Positions 9,796 to 20,136 of a DNA stretch of 64,000 nucleotides are shown here, in pieces. This stretch comes from Orientallactaga sibirica (Eukaryota > Chordata > Mammalia > Rodentia > Dipodidae), in NCBI GenBank assembly GCA_036365145.1, contig JAEOAD010000040.1, forward strand, positions 14,604,001-14,668,000, in the 5' to 3' direction. The notes under the pieces are model-generated. The model made no database searches. It saw nothing but the letters and a program-made list of their open reading frames with translations, and was not told the DNA's origin. The translations under genes were made by a program, and so were the position numbers. The stretch's first letter is position 1. The number at the start of each line of letters is the position of its first letter.

Positions 9796-10339
9796 AGCTC
9801 CCCACTGTGATCCTGAGGTGGTGCTGCTACATGGTTCGGCAATATTTTTATGAGTGAGTGAATCTAACGGACATCGTTTCTATTCCTTCAGGCTTTCTCA
9901 CTCACTTCAGCATGCCCTATGCCCAATCTTGTTAGAATCCAGACTCTGTCTTGGTCATAGAGTACACTGGGAATTCCAAGAGCTATTCAAGATAGAAATG
10001 AGAGAAAAGTAGATGAGACAAACCTGTTCCAGGAAGGTCTGGTAGTCCACTTCCAAGGCCAAGGGCATCCTGAACTCAAATTCACATAGTGCTAGAACTC
10101 CCAGACCCTCCTGGCAAAAAAAAAAAAAAAAAAAATTTGAGTCGCTGGCCTCAGTTCCTATAACTTAAAACTACCTCATAAGCAAGTTACAAAGACTAGC
10201 ATCTTTTGTTCGCAGCTCAGAAGACATGGAGTTCAAGGTCAAAGGGTCACTTGGTGAGGCTTTTACTGCTAGAGGAGGCTTTCTGCAGAGTTCCAAGACA
10301 GCTCAGGTGATAGATCACGTGTAAAAATAAATAAACAAA
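9796..10339. other. Unannotated sequence within unit 2
   Basis: Copy of 5853-6397, including the A run. Nothing further recognised. Confidence 0.5.
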
Positions 10340-10510
10340 GCCGGGCGTGGTGGCACAGGCCTTTAATCCCAGCACTTGGGAGGCACAGGTAGGAGGATCA
10401 CTATCAGTTTGAGGCCACCCTGAGACTACATAGTGAATTCCAGGTCAGCCTGGGCCAAAGTGAGACCCTACCTCGAAACACCAAAAAAAATAATAATAAT
10501 AATTAATAAA
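10340..10510 (+). mobile_element. B1 SINE (unit 2)
   Basis: Counterpart of 6398-6570. Its AATAATAAT tail marks the right border of the duplication. Confidence 0.9.
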
Positions 10511-10522
10511 TAAATAACAGTC

Positions 10523-10590
10523 AGGCTGGGGGATGGCTTAGTGGTTAAGGCATTTGCCTGCAAAGCCAAAGGACCCAGGTTTGATACTCT
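10523..10590 (+). mobile_element. DIP SINE 5' fragment
   Basis: Head and B box only (GATGGCTTAGTGGTTAAGGC to CCCAGGTTTGAT). The core and tail are missing. Confidence 0.7.
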
Positions 10591-10767
10591 GCCTTGAAAA
10601 AATCAACAAAGTAAAAAGATCTAGAACAATCCTAGAACAGACATGAAGTGAGAGAGTGACTGAAAACTAGAATGGGCCAGCCAAACACTCTTCAAGGGCA
10701 GGGAAGAAGCAATTGGCTTCAAGCTAGCCTTCTGCGCCTCCAGCTTTCCTGTCAAGAGGGGATTCAG

Positions 10768-10915
10768 GGGCTGGAGAGATGGCTTAGCGGTTAAGGCACA
10801 TGTCTGTGAAGCCTAAGGACCCCGGTTCAATTCCCCAACTCCCACGTAAGCCAGATGCACATGGTGGCGCATGCGTCTGGAGTTCTTTCGCAGTGGCTGG
10901 AGGCCCTGGCACACC

Positions 10916-10959
<44 letters not shown>

Positions 10960-11016
10960 TTCTCTGTCTCAAATAAATAAATAAATAAATCTAAATAAAA
11001 ATATTTTTTTAAAAAA
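10768..11016 (+). mobile_element. DIP SINE with perfect 13-bp TSD
   Basis: Flanked by AGAGGGGATTCAG at 10755-10767 and 11017-11029. Has (TC)n, AAATAAATAAA, a T run and an A tail. A clean example of a young insertion. Confidence 0.9.
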
Positions 11017-11227
11017 AGAGGGGATTCAGACAGCTCCAGATGCTGCAGTTCTGGATCTCCTCAGCTCAGGGCAGAAATGGACATTAGAACACACGCACAG
11101 CAGGCTCTTATGGATGAGTGTGGGGATGGGGTGATCACAGCTGTTGTCTAAGGCTTGCAATGAATTAATTTGTTGTCTGAAGCAGGAGAGTGGAAGTATC
11201 CTGAATAATTACTAAAACTAAGGGCAA

Positions 11228-11331
11228 GGGCTGGGGATACAGCTCAGCAGTAGAGCTTGCCTCGCATTCATGAGGCCCTAGGTTTGGTTCCCCAAACCAC
11301 AAAAATAAACAGAACAAAACAAACAAACAAA
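11228..11331 (+). mobile_element. ID-like SINE
   Basis: GGGCTGGGGATACAGCTCAG, CAGTAGAGC...CTTGCC and GGTTTGGTTCCCC follow the tRNA-Ala-like ID core. The tail is an A-rich (AAAC)n. Confidence 0.75.
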
Positions 11332-11337
11332 TTAATG

Positions 11338-11484
11338 AGCTAGAGTGATGGCTCAGCAGTTAAGGCCCTTGCCTGTGAAGCTTGAGGAACCAGGTTCAAT
11401 TCCCCACTACTCACATAAGCCAGATGCACAAGGTGGCGCCTGCATCTGGAGTTCTTTCACAGTAGCTGGAGGCTCTGGCGTGCC

Positions 11485-11527
<43 letters not shown>

Positions 11528-11560
11528 AGATAAATAAAATATTTAAAAAAAAAAACCTAA
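11338..11560 (+). mobile_element. DIP SINE
   Basis: AGCTAGAGTGATGGCTCAG head, long (TC)n (about 11490-11522), short AATAAA tail. Confidence 0.85.
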
Positions 11561-11636
11561 TGACTAAGAATACTGACCCTTCACAGCTTCACTCTTTTGA
11601 CTTGCTTGTCATCATTAATAAAAGTTAGGACTACAG

Positions 11637-11835
11637 GGCTGGAGATATGGCTTAGCAGTTAAGGCACTTGCCTGTGAAGCCTAACGACTCAGGTTCAATT
11701 ACCCAGAACCCACGTAAAACCAGATGCACATGGTGGCAAGCATCTGGAATTTGTTTGCAGTGACTAGAGGCCCTGGTGCACCCATTCTCTCTCTTTCTCT
11801 CTCTCTCTCATAAATAAAATATATTTTTTAAAAAA
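11637..11835 (+). mobile_element. DIP SINE with 12-bp TSD
   Basis: TTAGGACTACAG at 11625-11636 and 11836-11847 brackets the copy. Confidence 0.88.
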
Positions 11836-11847
11836 TTAGGACTACAG

Positions 11848-12052
11848 AAGTGGCTCAGCAATTAAAGGCAGTTGCTTACAAACACAACAGCCTGTGTTCA
11901 ATTCCCCCGTACCCATGTAAAACCAGATGCACAAAGTGGCACATTCATCTGGAGTTCATTTAGAGTGGCAAGAGGCCCTGATGTGCCCATTCTCTCTCAC
12001 TTTTTCTCTCTCTCTCTCCTCACAAATAAATAAAAATATTAAAAGAAAATAA
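11848..12052 (+). mobile_element. DIP-like SINE, divergent
   Basis: Starts AAGTGGCTCAGCAATTAAAG directly after the previous TSD, with AACAGCCTGTGTTCAATTCC in the middle and a (TC)n/AAATAAATAAA tail. Confidence 0.75.
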
Positions 12053-12642
12053 CATGAAAAATGAAGTTCTTTCTGAGAAACAAAATACTGCCCTTCTTGT
12101 GTCTTCCAAAAGCATTTACTGAACTTGCTTCAGAGAAAAATGCTGCTGTCCTGAAGCAGGAGTTTTTAAACAGAAAACAGCGACTTCACATTCCCTTCTT
12201 CTCCCAGCGTGAGAGGCTGAGGGTAGCAAACCCATTCTGGTCCGTCTCCTCCTTCACATGCTAACCTGCCCGCATTGACTTGCCACGCTGCTAACCGCGT
12301 CCCACCTGCCATCCTATACTTTCCCCCCATAGCAGGACACTCAGTCTGGTATAGGTACAACCCAGGAGTATAGGTAAATGCTGTCTCTTGGGGAGCAAAT
12401 GTTAAAGAGTAAGGTTGGGAATTCATGGGAGGATTGATTCATCTGGCCTGTGTGTGTGCATGCCACAGGTGCACACTTCCTCAGTCCTTCCTGAGGGCAA
12501 TATTGAGTTCACGGGCCCTCAGCCGTAACTCCCACATGAACGTGCCCTTCATTGACTTCTCTCTCTCCATGCCCTCACTTTCTCGACTCCCTCATTTGGA
12601 CAGCAGGTAGCAAAGAAAACTCCATTCCAATCTATATTTCAG
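12053..12642. other. Unannotated sequence
   Basis: No repeat family or gene recognised. Short frames (12061-12264, 12166-12426, 12425-12610) overlap on both strands and carry no recognisable motif. Confidence 0.5.
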
Positions 12643-12830
12643 GGCTGGATGGATGGCTCAATGATAAAGAGCACGTTTTGTGCAAGCATGAGGGCCTGAG
12701 GAGGTCTGAGAGACCATTCGCATTTGATCCCTGGGACCCACCTAAATAGCTTAACCATGCAAATCTGTAACCTCAGTTTCTTAAGGGAGCAGAGACTCCG
12801 AGGAATCACTGGAGCTCATGAAAAACAAAA
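12643..12830 (+). mobile_element. B3-like SINE (B2 superfamily)
   Basis: GGGCTGGATGGATGGCTCAA head, then GCAAGCATGAGGGCCTGAG and GATCCCTGGGACCCACC. The downstream part matches B3-type bodies rather than the DIP core. Confidence 0.6.
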
Positions 12831-12854
12831 CAACTCAAGCTTTAGTGTAGCAGA

Positions 12855-12974
12855 CAGCCTCAGGTTGCTAGAATAAACTTCCAAATCAGGCATAGTTATG
12901 GAGGAAGGGATTTATTGAAGATAGAGGGGAAGTTCCATCATGGCAGAAGAAGCTGGTCTCTTTCACAGGACTGA
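12855..12974 (-). mobile_element. Possible MaLR LTR 3' end
   Basis: GGAGGAAGGGATTTATTGAA and TCCATCATGGCAGAAG resemble the inverted 3' end of rodent MaLR LTRs. Short and divergent. Confidence 0.35.
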
Positions 12975-13106
12975 GCAGGAACAAGGGAACCTGATGGCTA
13001 ATTAGATATATAAGAGTGTATTAAAGAGTTAATGGAACCGGGCAGGAACAAGGAAACCTGATGGCTGATTATACATATAAGAGTGTATTAAAGAGTTAAT
13101 GGAACC
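12975..13106 (+). repeat. 67-bp tandem duplication
   Basis: Unit 1 is 12975-13041 and unit 2 is 13042-13106 (GCAGGAACAAGG...GAGTTAATGGAACC). A few substitutions separate them, so the event is not very recent. Confidence 0.9.
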
Positions 13107-13261
13107 AGACATGGTGGTGCACGCCTTTAATCCCAGCACTCTGGAGGCAGAGGTAGGTGGATTGCCATGAGTTCAAGGCCAGCCTGAGACCACAGGGTGA
13201 ATCCCAGGTAAGCGTGGTCTAGAGCGAGACCCTACCTCAAAAAACAAAACAAAACAAAAAA
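13107..13261 (+). mobile_element. B1 SINE
   Basis: AGACATGGTGGTGCACGCCT start, full body, (AAAAC)n tail. Followed to about 13390 by a CA/TA-rich simple stretch. Confidence 0.85.
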
Positions 13262-13481
13262 GGTGGAAATTGAAGAAGATACCTCTGGCCTCTGCATACA
13301 CACATAGATGAGTATATACACACATGTGTACGCATATGAACTCGTATATACACATATACCATACATATAACACACACACAAATAAAATAATTTTAAAACA
13401 AACTGCTTATCTAAACTGAAGATTCAATGAGAATAAAAGTAGATAAGGAAAAAGCCACTTTTGACCACTGTAACTAGAATT

Positions 13482-13648
13482 ATGCCAGGCATCGTAGTTC
13501 ACAGCTGTAATCTCAGCACTTGGAATTAGAGGAAGAGGCAGGAGGAATGCTGTGAGTTCAGCCTATGCCTTGACTTCCAGGCCAGCCTGGGCTATAGAGT
13601 AAGATCATGTCACACAAAGCAATACACACACACACACACACACACATC
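13482..13648 (+). mobile_element. B1 SINE, old, with (CA)n
   Basis: Divergent body (CATCGTAGTTCACAGCTGTA), tail replaced by (CA)n at about 13622-13647. Confidence 0.7.
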
Positions 13649-13683
13649 ACATGCACTTTATACTTAGTTTAAAACTTTAACAC

Positions 13684-13840
13684 TGCCAGGCGTGGTGGTA
13701 CATGCCTTTAATCCCAGCCTCGGGAAGCAGAAGTAGGATGATCGCTGTGAGTTCGAGGCCAGCCTGAGACTACATAGTGAATTCCAGATCAGCCTGAGCT
13801 AGAGCGAGACCCTACCTTCAAAAACAAACAAACAAAAAAA
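13684..13840 (+). mobile_element. B1 SINE with TSD
   Basis: Bracketed by AAACTTTAACAC immediately upstream (ending 13682) and again from about 13840. Confidence 0.85.
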
Positions 13841-13909
13841 AACTTTAACACCAAAGACATAGAATCCTGAGCACACAGAAGGATCTTGTTTTCTGTAAAA
13901 TATGAGTGA

Positions 13910-14236
13910 GGGCTGGAGAGATGATTAGCAGTTAGGTGCACTTCCTGTGCATGCATGAGGGCTTAAAGGGGCCTGAGAGGGCCTGAGTTCAAATCTCTGT
14001 AAAATCCGCTGGGTGTGGCCACACATGCCTGTAACCCCAGTCCTGCAGGGGAGCAGAGACCCAAGATCCTTTGCAGCCCCAAATGTTCTGGAATTAGTAA
14101 AAGGAGACTTCGGCTCAAATCAAGACCAGGCAGAAGAGCCATGGAGCAATCCACCCAAAGTCCCATCCAGCCACCCCTGGCAAGTGTATAAGGCATCACA
14201 AGGGTACACACATACACATACATTACACACACCACA
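13910..14236 (+). mobile_element. B3-like SINE, long
   Basis: GGGCTGGAGAGATGATTAGC head, GCATGCATGAGGGCTTAAAG, then TGTAACCCCAGTCCTGCAGG and a CA-rich tail. The body is unlike DIP. Confidence 0.6.
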
Positions 14237-14255
14237 TTAAAAATACACAAAAGGA

Positions 14256-14418
14256 AGCTGGGCGTAGTGGCACACGCCTTTAATCCCAGCACTTGGGAGG
14301 CAGAGGTAGGAGGATCACCAGGAGTTCGAGTCTACCCTGAGACTACATAGTGAATTCCAGGTTAGCCTGGGCTAGAGTGAAACCCTACCTCAGAAAACCA
14401 AAAAAAAAAAAAAAAAAA
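14256..14418 (+). mobile_element. B1 SINE
   Basis: AGCTGGGCGTAGTGGCACAC start, full body, A(18) tail, with AAAATACACA repeated on both sides. Confidence 0.85.
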
Positions 14419-14427
14419 TACACACCA

Positions 14428-14635
14428 GGGCCTGGAGAGATGGCCTAAGGACCCCTGTTCAAGGCTCAATTCCCCAGGACCCACATAAGCCAGATGCACA
14501 AGGTGGCGCATGCATCTGGAGTTCATTTGCAGTGGCTGAAGGCCCTGGTACGCCCATTCTCTATCTCTCTGCCTCCTTCTCTCTCTGTCTGTCGCTCTCA
14601 AATAAATAAAAAATAAACAAAACAAGTTTAAAAAC
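14428..14635 (+). mobile_element. DIP SINE with internal deletion
   Basis: The stretch between the A box and B box is shortened (GATGGCCTAAGGACCCC). The rest of the core and tail is present. Confidence 0.8.
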
Positions 14636-14657
14636 ACACACACACAAACAAAATTTT

Positions 14658-14802
14658 AGCTCAGCATGGTGTCACACATCTGGGAGGCAGAGATAAGAGG
14701 ATTACCATGAGTTCAATACCTCCCTGAGACTACATAATGTAAAATAGGGTAGCCTGGGCTAGAGTGAGACTGTACCTTGAAAAAACAAAAATAAAATACA
14801 AT
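14658..14802 (+). mobile_element. B1 SINE, shortened
   Basis: AGCTCAGCATGGTGTCACAC runs straight to ATCTGGGAGGCAGAG, missing the AATCCCAGCAC block. Confidence 0.75.
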
Positions 14803-14819
14803 TTTAACAAAATATGAAT

Positions 14820-15022
14820 GGGGACTGGAGAGATAACAGCCAATAAAGAGGCTTCCTTCCAAAGCCTGACATGACTTGGGTTTGATTCCCCAGTACCTAC
14901 ATAAAGCCAGGTGCCCAAAGATGCACATGTGTCTGGAGTTTGTTTGCAGTGGCAGGAGACCCTGGCATACTTATTCTCTCTCTCTCTCTCTCTTTCAAAT
15001 AAATAAATATATTTTTAAATTT
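14820..15022 (+). mobile_element. DIP SINE
   Basis: Altered head (AGATAACAGCCAATAAAG) but a clear B box and a full core and tail. Confidence 0.8.
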
Positions 15023-15029
15023 TTGAATG

Positions 15030-15607
15030 AAGGCTGGAGAGATGGATTAGCTGTTAAGGTGCTTGCCTGCAAAGCCAAAGGACCCAGGCTCGATTCCCCA
15101 GGACCCATGAAAGCCAGATGCACAATGTGGTACATGCATCTGCAGTTTGTTTGTTGTGGCTGCAGGCCCTGGCATGCCCATTCCATTCTCTCTTTGTCTC
15201 TCTGTGTGGTGCTTTGATTCAGGTGTCCCCCATAAACTTTAGGTGTTCTGAATGCCCTGTCCCCAGCTGATGGCAATTTGGGAATAAACCCTCCTGGAGG
15301 CAGTGTATTGTTGGGAGTGGGTTTAGGGATGTTAAAACCCACTGCCTCTTGCCAGTGTTTGGCACCCTCTCCTGTTGCTATTGTCCATCTGATGTTGCCC
15401 AGGAGGTGATGTCCACCCTCTGCTCATGCCATCATTCCCCTGCCATCATGGAGCTTCCCCTTGAGTCTGTAAGCCAAATAAACCCTTTTTCCCACAAGCT
15501 GTTCTTGGTCTGGTGTTTTCTGCCAGCAATGTGAACCTGACTGCAGCACTCTCTCTATTCCCTCTCTCAAATTAATTAATTAATTAATTAATATTTTTTA
15601 AATATTC
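15030..15607 (+). mobile_element. DIP SINE split by an LTR
   Basis: The host SINE covers 15030-15212 and resumes at 15548-15607 with (TC)n and AATTAATTAA. TTTTGAATGA upstream and TTCGAATGA downstream look like its TSD. Confidence 0.8.
15213..15547 (+). mobile_element. MaLR-type solo LTR nested in a SINE
   Basis: Starts TGTGGTGCTTTGATTCAGGT and ends TGACTGCAGCA (TG...CA ends). Contains a polyadenylation-like CCAAATAAACCC. It sits inside the (TC)n of the host DIP. Confidence 0.7.
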
Positions 15608-15930
15608 GAATGAACATGACACTTCCTAACTCTACTTATGTCTGGATCTCAGGAATGGGAACTGAACTAATGCCATTCTATAAGATGGCACATCTCAGCT
15701 CAGTTCCTAGGACTCTCACGTCAGCCAGAGGCTGGTACTCCATCCAGCCTCACCAGCCACGCAGATGGAAAATTGCTATTCCTGCAGAGTCCCCGGCTTT
15801 TGCATAGTTTCAGAGGCCATCTCCTCATCTACTCAAGCTCTGCACAAATGTCAACCCCTGGTGGAAGCCCACCCAAATACAAACACGAGATCTGGGGAGG
15901 GGCTCACTTGTTTAAAAAGAGGCCTGTGAC
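15608..15930. other. Unannotated sequence
   Basis: No repeat family or gene signal recognised. Frames at 15610-15807 and 15773-15958 are short and featureless. Confidence 0.5.
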
Positions 15931-16100
15931 AGCCGGGCACGGCAGCGCACGCCTTTAATCCCAGCACTCGGGTAGGAGGTAGGAGCATCACCGACAGTTC
16001 AAGGCTGCCCTGAGACTACAAAGTGAATTTCAGGGGTCAGCCTGAACTAGAGTGAGACCCTACCTCCAAAAACTAAAAACCAAAAACAAAAAAAAAAAAG
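15931..16100 (+). mobile_element. B1 SINE
   Basis: AGCCGGGCACGGCAGCGCAC start. The A-rich tail grades into GAAGAA repeats that lead into the next B1. Confidence 0.85.
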
Positions 16101-16115
16101 AAGAAGAAGAAAAAG

Positions 16116-16252
16116 AAGCCAGGTATGGTGGTGTACACCTTTAATCCCAGCACTTGGGAGGCAGAGGTAGGAGAATAGCTGTGAGTTCGCTGAGACTACA
16201 TAGTGAATTCCAGGTCAGCCTGAGCTAGAGTGAGAACCTACCTTGAAAAACA
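16116..16252 (+). mobile_element. B1 SINE seeding a purine tract
   Basis: AGCCAGGTATGGTGGTGTAC start, one internal gap (GTGAGTTCGCTGAGACTAC). Its A tail continues into the GAAA microsatellite. Confidence 0.85.
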
Positions 16253-16540
<288 letters not shown>

Positions 16541-16631
16541 CTTGGTTCTACGAAGGTGATCCAGTGTCACAGCACCTTGTTACACAGGTCACTTCACCAT
16601 GGGTGAATTCCTGGGTAATTGATGTCTCAGT

Positions 16632-16797
16632 TTTGTTTTGTCTTGCTTTGTTTTGTTTCAAAATAGGGTTTCTCACTCTAGCCCAGGCTGACCTGGAACT
16701 CACTGTGTACTTCCAGGCTGCCTTCAAACTCACGGCGATCCTCCTACCTGTGCCTCCTGAGTGCTGGGATTAAAGGCGTGTGCCACCACGCCAGGCC
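16632..16797 (-). mobile_element. B1 SINE
   Basis: Inverted copy ending GCGTGTGCCACCACGCCAGG, with a TTTTG-rich inverted tail. Confidence 0.88.
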
Positions 16798-17111
16798 TCG
16801 GCTACCTCAGTTTTCATAGACAGCTCCAGACTGTCCTTCCTGAGGAAGGCCTCCTGTGGCAGAGAATGTGGACCTGGTTAAACTGTAGCCCTCCTGGGAA
16901 GAGAAGCTAAAAGGACAGACATATACTTTAGCCCAAAGGCCACCACTTCAGTTCTCGGGACCTGGGGAGACGGCTGCAGCTCTGTGTGCTTGTTGGGTTA
17001 GAACATAGGTGGAAGTGGATATACAAACGTGGTGAAATGCAAGACCGCTCAAGTGTTGCCTCCTTCCAGAAGATTCCTCAAAACTACAGCCTGCACTTAC
17101 TCCTTCCCTTT
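16798..17111. other. Unannotated sequence
   Basis: About 310 bp with no recognised repeat or coding signal. Confidence 0.5.
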
Positions 17112-17158
17112 TATTATTTTTTTTTTAGGCAAGCCCAAGAGATTGGTCTTTATTAAAG

Positions 17159-17193
<35 letters not shown>

Positions 17194-17391
17194 GTGTAAG
17201 ACAGAGAGAGACAGAATTGGTGTGCCAGGGCCTCCAGCCACTGCAACTCAACTCCAGACACATGTGCCACCTTGTGCACACGTGCGATCTTGCACACTTG
17301 CATCACCTTGTGCATCTGGCTTACATGGGCCCCGGAGAGTCAAACATGGGTCCTTAAGTACCTTAACCGTTGAGCCATTCTCTCCAACCCA
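17112..17391 (-). mobile_element. DIP SINE, long variant, with (TG)n
   Basis: Inverted copy with the extra internal block (CACGTGCGATCTTGCACACT). A (TG)n stretch at about 17158-17197 occupies the tail side. A CCTTCCCTTTT motif on both sides looks like the TSD. Confidence 0.8.
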
Positions 17392-17539
17392 TTCCTTCCC
17401 TTTTTTTTATTGTCAAAGCCACCGAGTTTAAGACTTAATTATTCTATGCTTCCGATGTGCCCCTTTCTGTATCTTCAAATTAGAGCTAAAGTCCCAGACG
17501 TCTCGGTGACCAGTGCAGCAGATGGAATCCCAGCCCCAG

Positions 17540-17690
17540 CGGTTGCTGGCGGTACGACTCCAGACAAGTTACCAACCAGCTTGCACGGTTACCCTGGGTG
17601 TCAAATGGGGGTGATCACACTTGTGTCTACTCCTTAGGTAGTGTGGACGCAATCAAGGAGAGGTTGGCATGGGTCATGAGGTCAGGACCT
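17540..17690 (+). mobile_element. MIR-like SINE relic
   Basis: ACGACTCCAGACAAGTTACC, then TGTCAAATGGGGGTGATCAC and a TAGGTAGTGTGGACGCAATC stretch follow the MIR order (core, AAATGGGGATAATA, GGATTAAATGAG). Very divergent. Confidence 0.45.
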
Positions 17691-17772
17691 TTGCCTGTCA
17701 GAACCCATCTCAGCAAAGATTCACTGCTCCCAGGACCCTGTTTCCTTCTTGCTTTAAGTTAGGAAAGACTTT

Positions 17773-17935
17773 AGTTTGTTTGTTTGTTTTTGCTTTTTTG
17801 AGGCAGGGTCTTGCTCTAGCCCAGGCTGACCTGGAATTCACTATGTAGTCTCAGGGTGGCCTCGAACTCATGGCGATCCTCCTACCTCTGCCTCCTAAGT
17901 GCTGGGATTAAAGGTGTGCGCCACCACACCCTGCT
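17773..17935 (-). mobile_element. B1 SINE
   Basis: Inverted, full body, with a TTTG-rich inverted tail. Confidence 0.88.
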
Positions 17936-18042
17936 GAAGGACCTCTGTTAAGAGAGAGTAGAAATAAAACAGAAAAACTCCTCAGCTAGGAAGCTTGGAA
18001 GGGGACCAGAGGAGGCTGTCTGATTCTGTTTCTTTCTTTCTT

Positions 18043-18268
18043 TTTTTTGTCAATATTTTATTTATTTATTTATTTATGAGAGAGAAAAAAAAACAGAAAG
18101 AGAAAGTTAGAGAGAGAATGATTGTGCCAGGGCTTCTAGCCACTGTAAACGAACTCCAGACACGTTCGCCATCTTGTGCATCTGGCTTATGTGGGTCCTG
18201 GGGAATCAAATCTGGGACCTTAGGCTTCACAGGCAAGTGCCTTAAGTGCTAAGCCATCTCTCCAGCCC
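18043..18268 (-). mobile_element. DIP SINE
   Basis: Inverted copy from the (TTTA)n tail to GCCATCTCTCCAGCCCC. Confidence 0.85.
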
Positions 18269-19315
18269 CCGCCCCGCCCCCCACGCCTGTTTCTAACACA
18301 CCTCCTCCATTGCTTAGCATGATGATGAGCATGCAAGTGCTCTCCAGCTAATACTTCACCACTAATGCTATACACTTTCATCAGTAATCAGCTGCAGTCG
18401 GATGACACATCCATGTTGCTCCTGGTTCCTCCGAATGTCTCCGACTTTGCCTGCCTGGCTCACGTGAACTCAAGCTTTGAGCAAGTTAAGTGTGCGTGAG
18501 CTTACCCATGAATATTTATCTACTTGCAGCAAAGACCAGAGCTACGAACAAGGCAGCAGCAGCTTGTCCCCACAGGCTTTCTTCTAGTGGAGGTGACAGT
18601 CCCCATGGCTGAGTAGAGGAGACAGCCATTGTGGGGAGTCACAGCACGGACATGACTTTGAACTAGAAGTTGCAGCAGCGACATTATCCAGATTATCTGC
18701 GGACCCCCTTTCCCAGTATACGGGGCCTTTAGCTGTGTCCCCGGGGGGTTCGTTCATTTCAATTCTGAAGCTTTTACCCAAGCCCTCTGACTCCCCTCTC
18801 TTGAATATTCCTTTAATCAGATCCATTCTCCTCCCACCTCCTTGATCTTTCCTCTCAACTCCAGTCGCTAATGATGTGAGCATGTGCCAGACTTGAACAA
18901 ATGTCGAGCTGCAAAGTTGTGCTCCCGTTAATTCCATCCTCTGCTCTCACGGGTGGGCGGGGATCCTTCACCGACTGCCTGCCGACTGCCAGCAGATGCT
19001 CTTCCCTGGGGCTTCCGTGCCCAGCCACCAGCTTTGTGGGTGAGGAAGGCGGGGCACATGTCCTCTGTGACTGCTGTTTGAAGAAAGTGTACTGTGCTCA
19101 GGGAACCATCAATAGGTACTGATCAGTGGTAACATAAGTTAATTGTGATGGAGAACACTGGCGTGGCAGTTCCACACGCCTGCTTTTAAGCAGTCAGTGA
19201 CTGCAAGGGTCAGACGAAGTCCCCATGGCTCAACAAACACCTTCTACAAGGCCAAGGTGCCTGATGCAGATCACCATGGAGCCCAGCTGAATAATCGTGA
19301 GAAAGAAAACAATCA
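18269..19315. other. Unannotated sequence, about 1.05 kb
   Basis: One of the longer stretches without a recognised repeat. A 117-residue minus frame (18584-18937) and a 73-residue plus frame (18901-19122) are present; neither shows a family motif, signal peptide or supporting splice pattern. Confidence 0.5.
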
Positions 19316-19530
19316 GGGCTGGAGAGATGGCTTAGCCATTAAGGCGCTTGCCTACAAAGCCAAAGGACCCAGGTTCGATTCCCCAGGACCTATATAAGCC
19401 AGATGCACAAGGTGGCGCATATGTCTGGAGTTGGTGTGCAGTAGCTGGATGCTGATTCTCTCTCTCTCTTCCTCTTTCCCTTTCTCTCTCTCAAATAAAT
19501 AAGTAGAAATTTTTTTAAAGAAAAGAAAAA
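19316..19530 (+). mobile_element. DIP SINE
   Basis: Head to (TC)n and AAATAAATAAG tail. The core is shortened (GTAGCTGGATGCTGATTC). Confidence 0.82.
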
Positions 19531-19574
19531 ATAAGTTAAAAGAAAAAAATAAATAAAATTAAGCAATCACACAA

Positions 19575-19605
19575 GCCTTAACCGCTAAGCCATCTCTCCA
19601 GCCCG
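19575..19605 (-). mobile_element. Inverted DIP head fragment
   Basis: About 31 bp matching only the first bases of a DIP in reverse (CTTAACCGCTAAGCCATCTC), 45 bp after a plus-strand DIP. There is no core or tail. Confidence 0.75.
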
Positions 19606-19639
19606 ACAACGGGAATTCTAGGGACTCTGGTGGGACGAC

Positions 19640-19712
19640 TCAATGAGTTAATATCGCGAGAGCCATTGACATAGTGCTTGTCACTAGTGAGTGTGACGAT
19701 GCTGGTGAATTC
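19640..19712 (+). mobile_element. MIR 3' relic
   Basis: ACTCAATGAGTTAATATCGC and CATTGACATAGTGCTTGTCA match the MIR 3' region (AATGAGTTAATA, then GTGCCTGGCA-like). Confidence 0.5.
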
Positions 19713-19907
19713 TGCTCTCAGGGAGGTCGTGAGTTGAGCCTGTCATCATTTCATCTTGTTCTGTGATCGTCCCTGTGTCCGCAGGGTAAGGAATGGACCA
19801 AGGACCATGCATTGGTCTTCCGGGTTGACTTGAGCGGCTGACTTTGACTTCGTTCTTATTTAGGATTCACACAGGTGCCTTCCTTTTGTTTTCACGTCAG
19901 TGTAGAG

Positions 19908-20062
19908 CAGCTGTACATGCTGGATCACACCTATAATCCCAGCACATGGGAAGGTTGAGGCAGGAGGATTTGCTAGGAGCTTAAGGCCAGTCTGAGCTAT
20001 AAAGTGAGTTCCAGGCCAATCTAGTTTAGTGAGTGAAACCCTGTCTCAAACCCACCTACCTT
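19908..20062 (+). mobile_element. B1-related SINE, old
   Basis: ACATGCTGGATCACACCTAT, ATCCCAGCACATGGGAAGG and CCTGTCTCAAACC. Much more divergent than the young B1 copies. Confidence 0.65.
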
Positions 20063-20136
20063 AGAAAACAATTGAACACTGGAAATAAGTGGCCCAAACT
20101 GTTCAGTGGCTATTAAAGGCTGTTTTAAATACTTCT

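Larger units (their letters stand above)
6571..10510 (+). repeat. Tandem duplication, unit 2 (about 3.94 kb)
   Basis: Begins ACTGAAACACCATCCATTGC and ends in the same B1 tail, after which the sequence diverges from unit 1 (AAATAACAGTCAGG). The elements keep the same order and orientation. The part matching 3.07-3.82 kb is cleaner here: each SINE and the LTR piece can be read. Confidence 0.9.
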
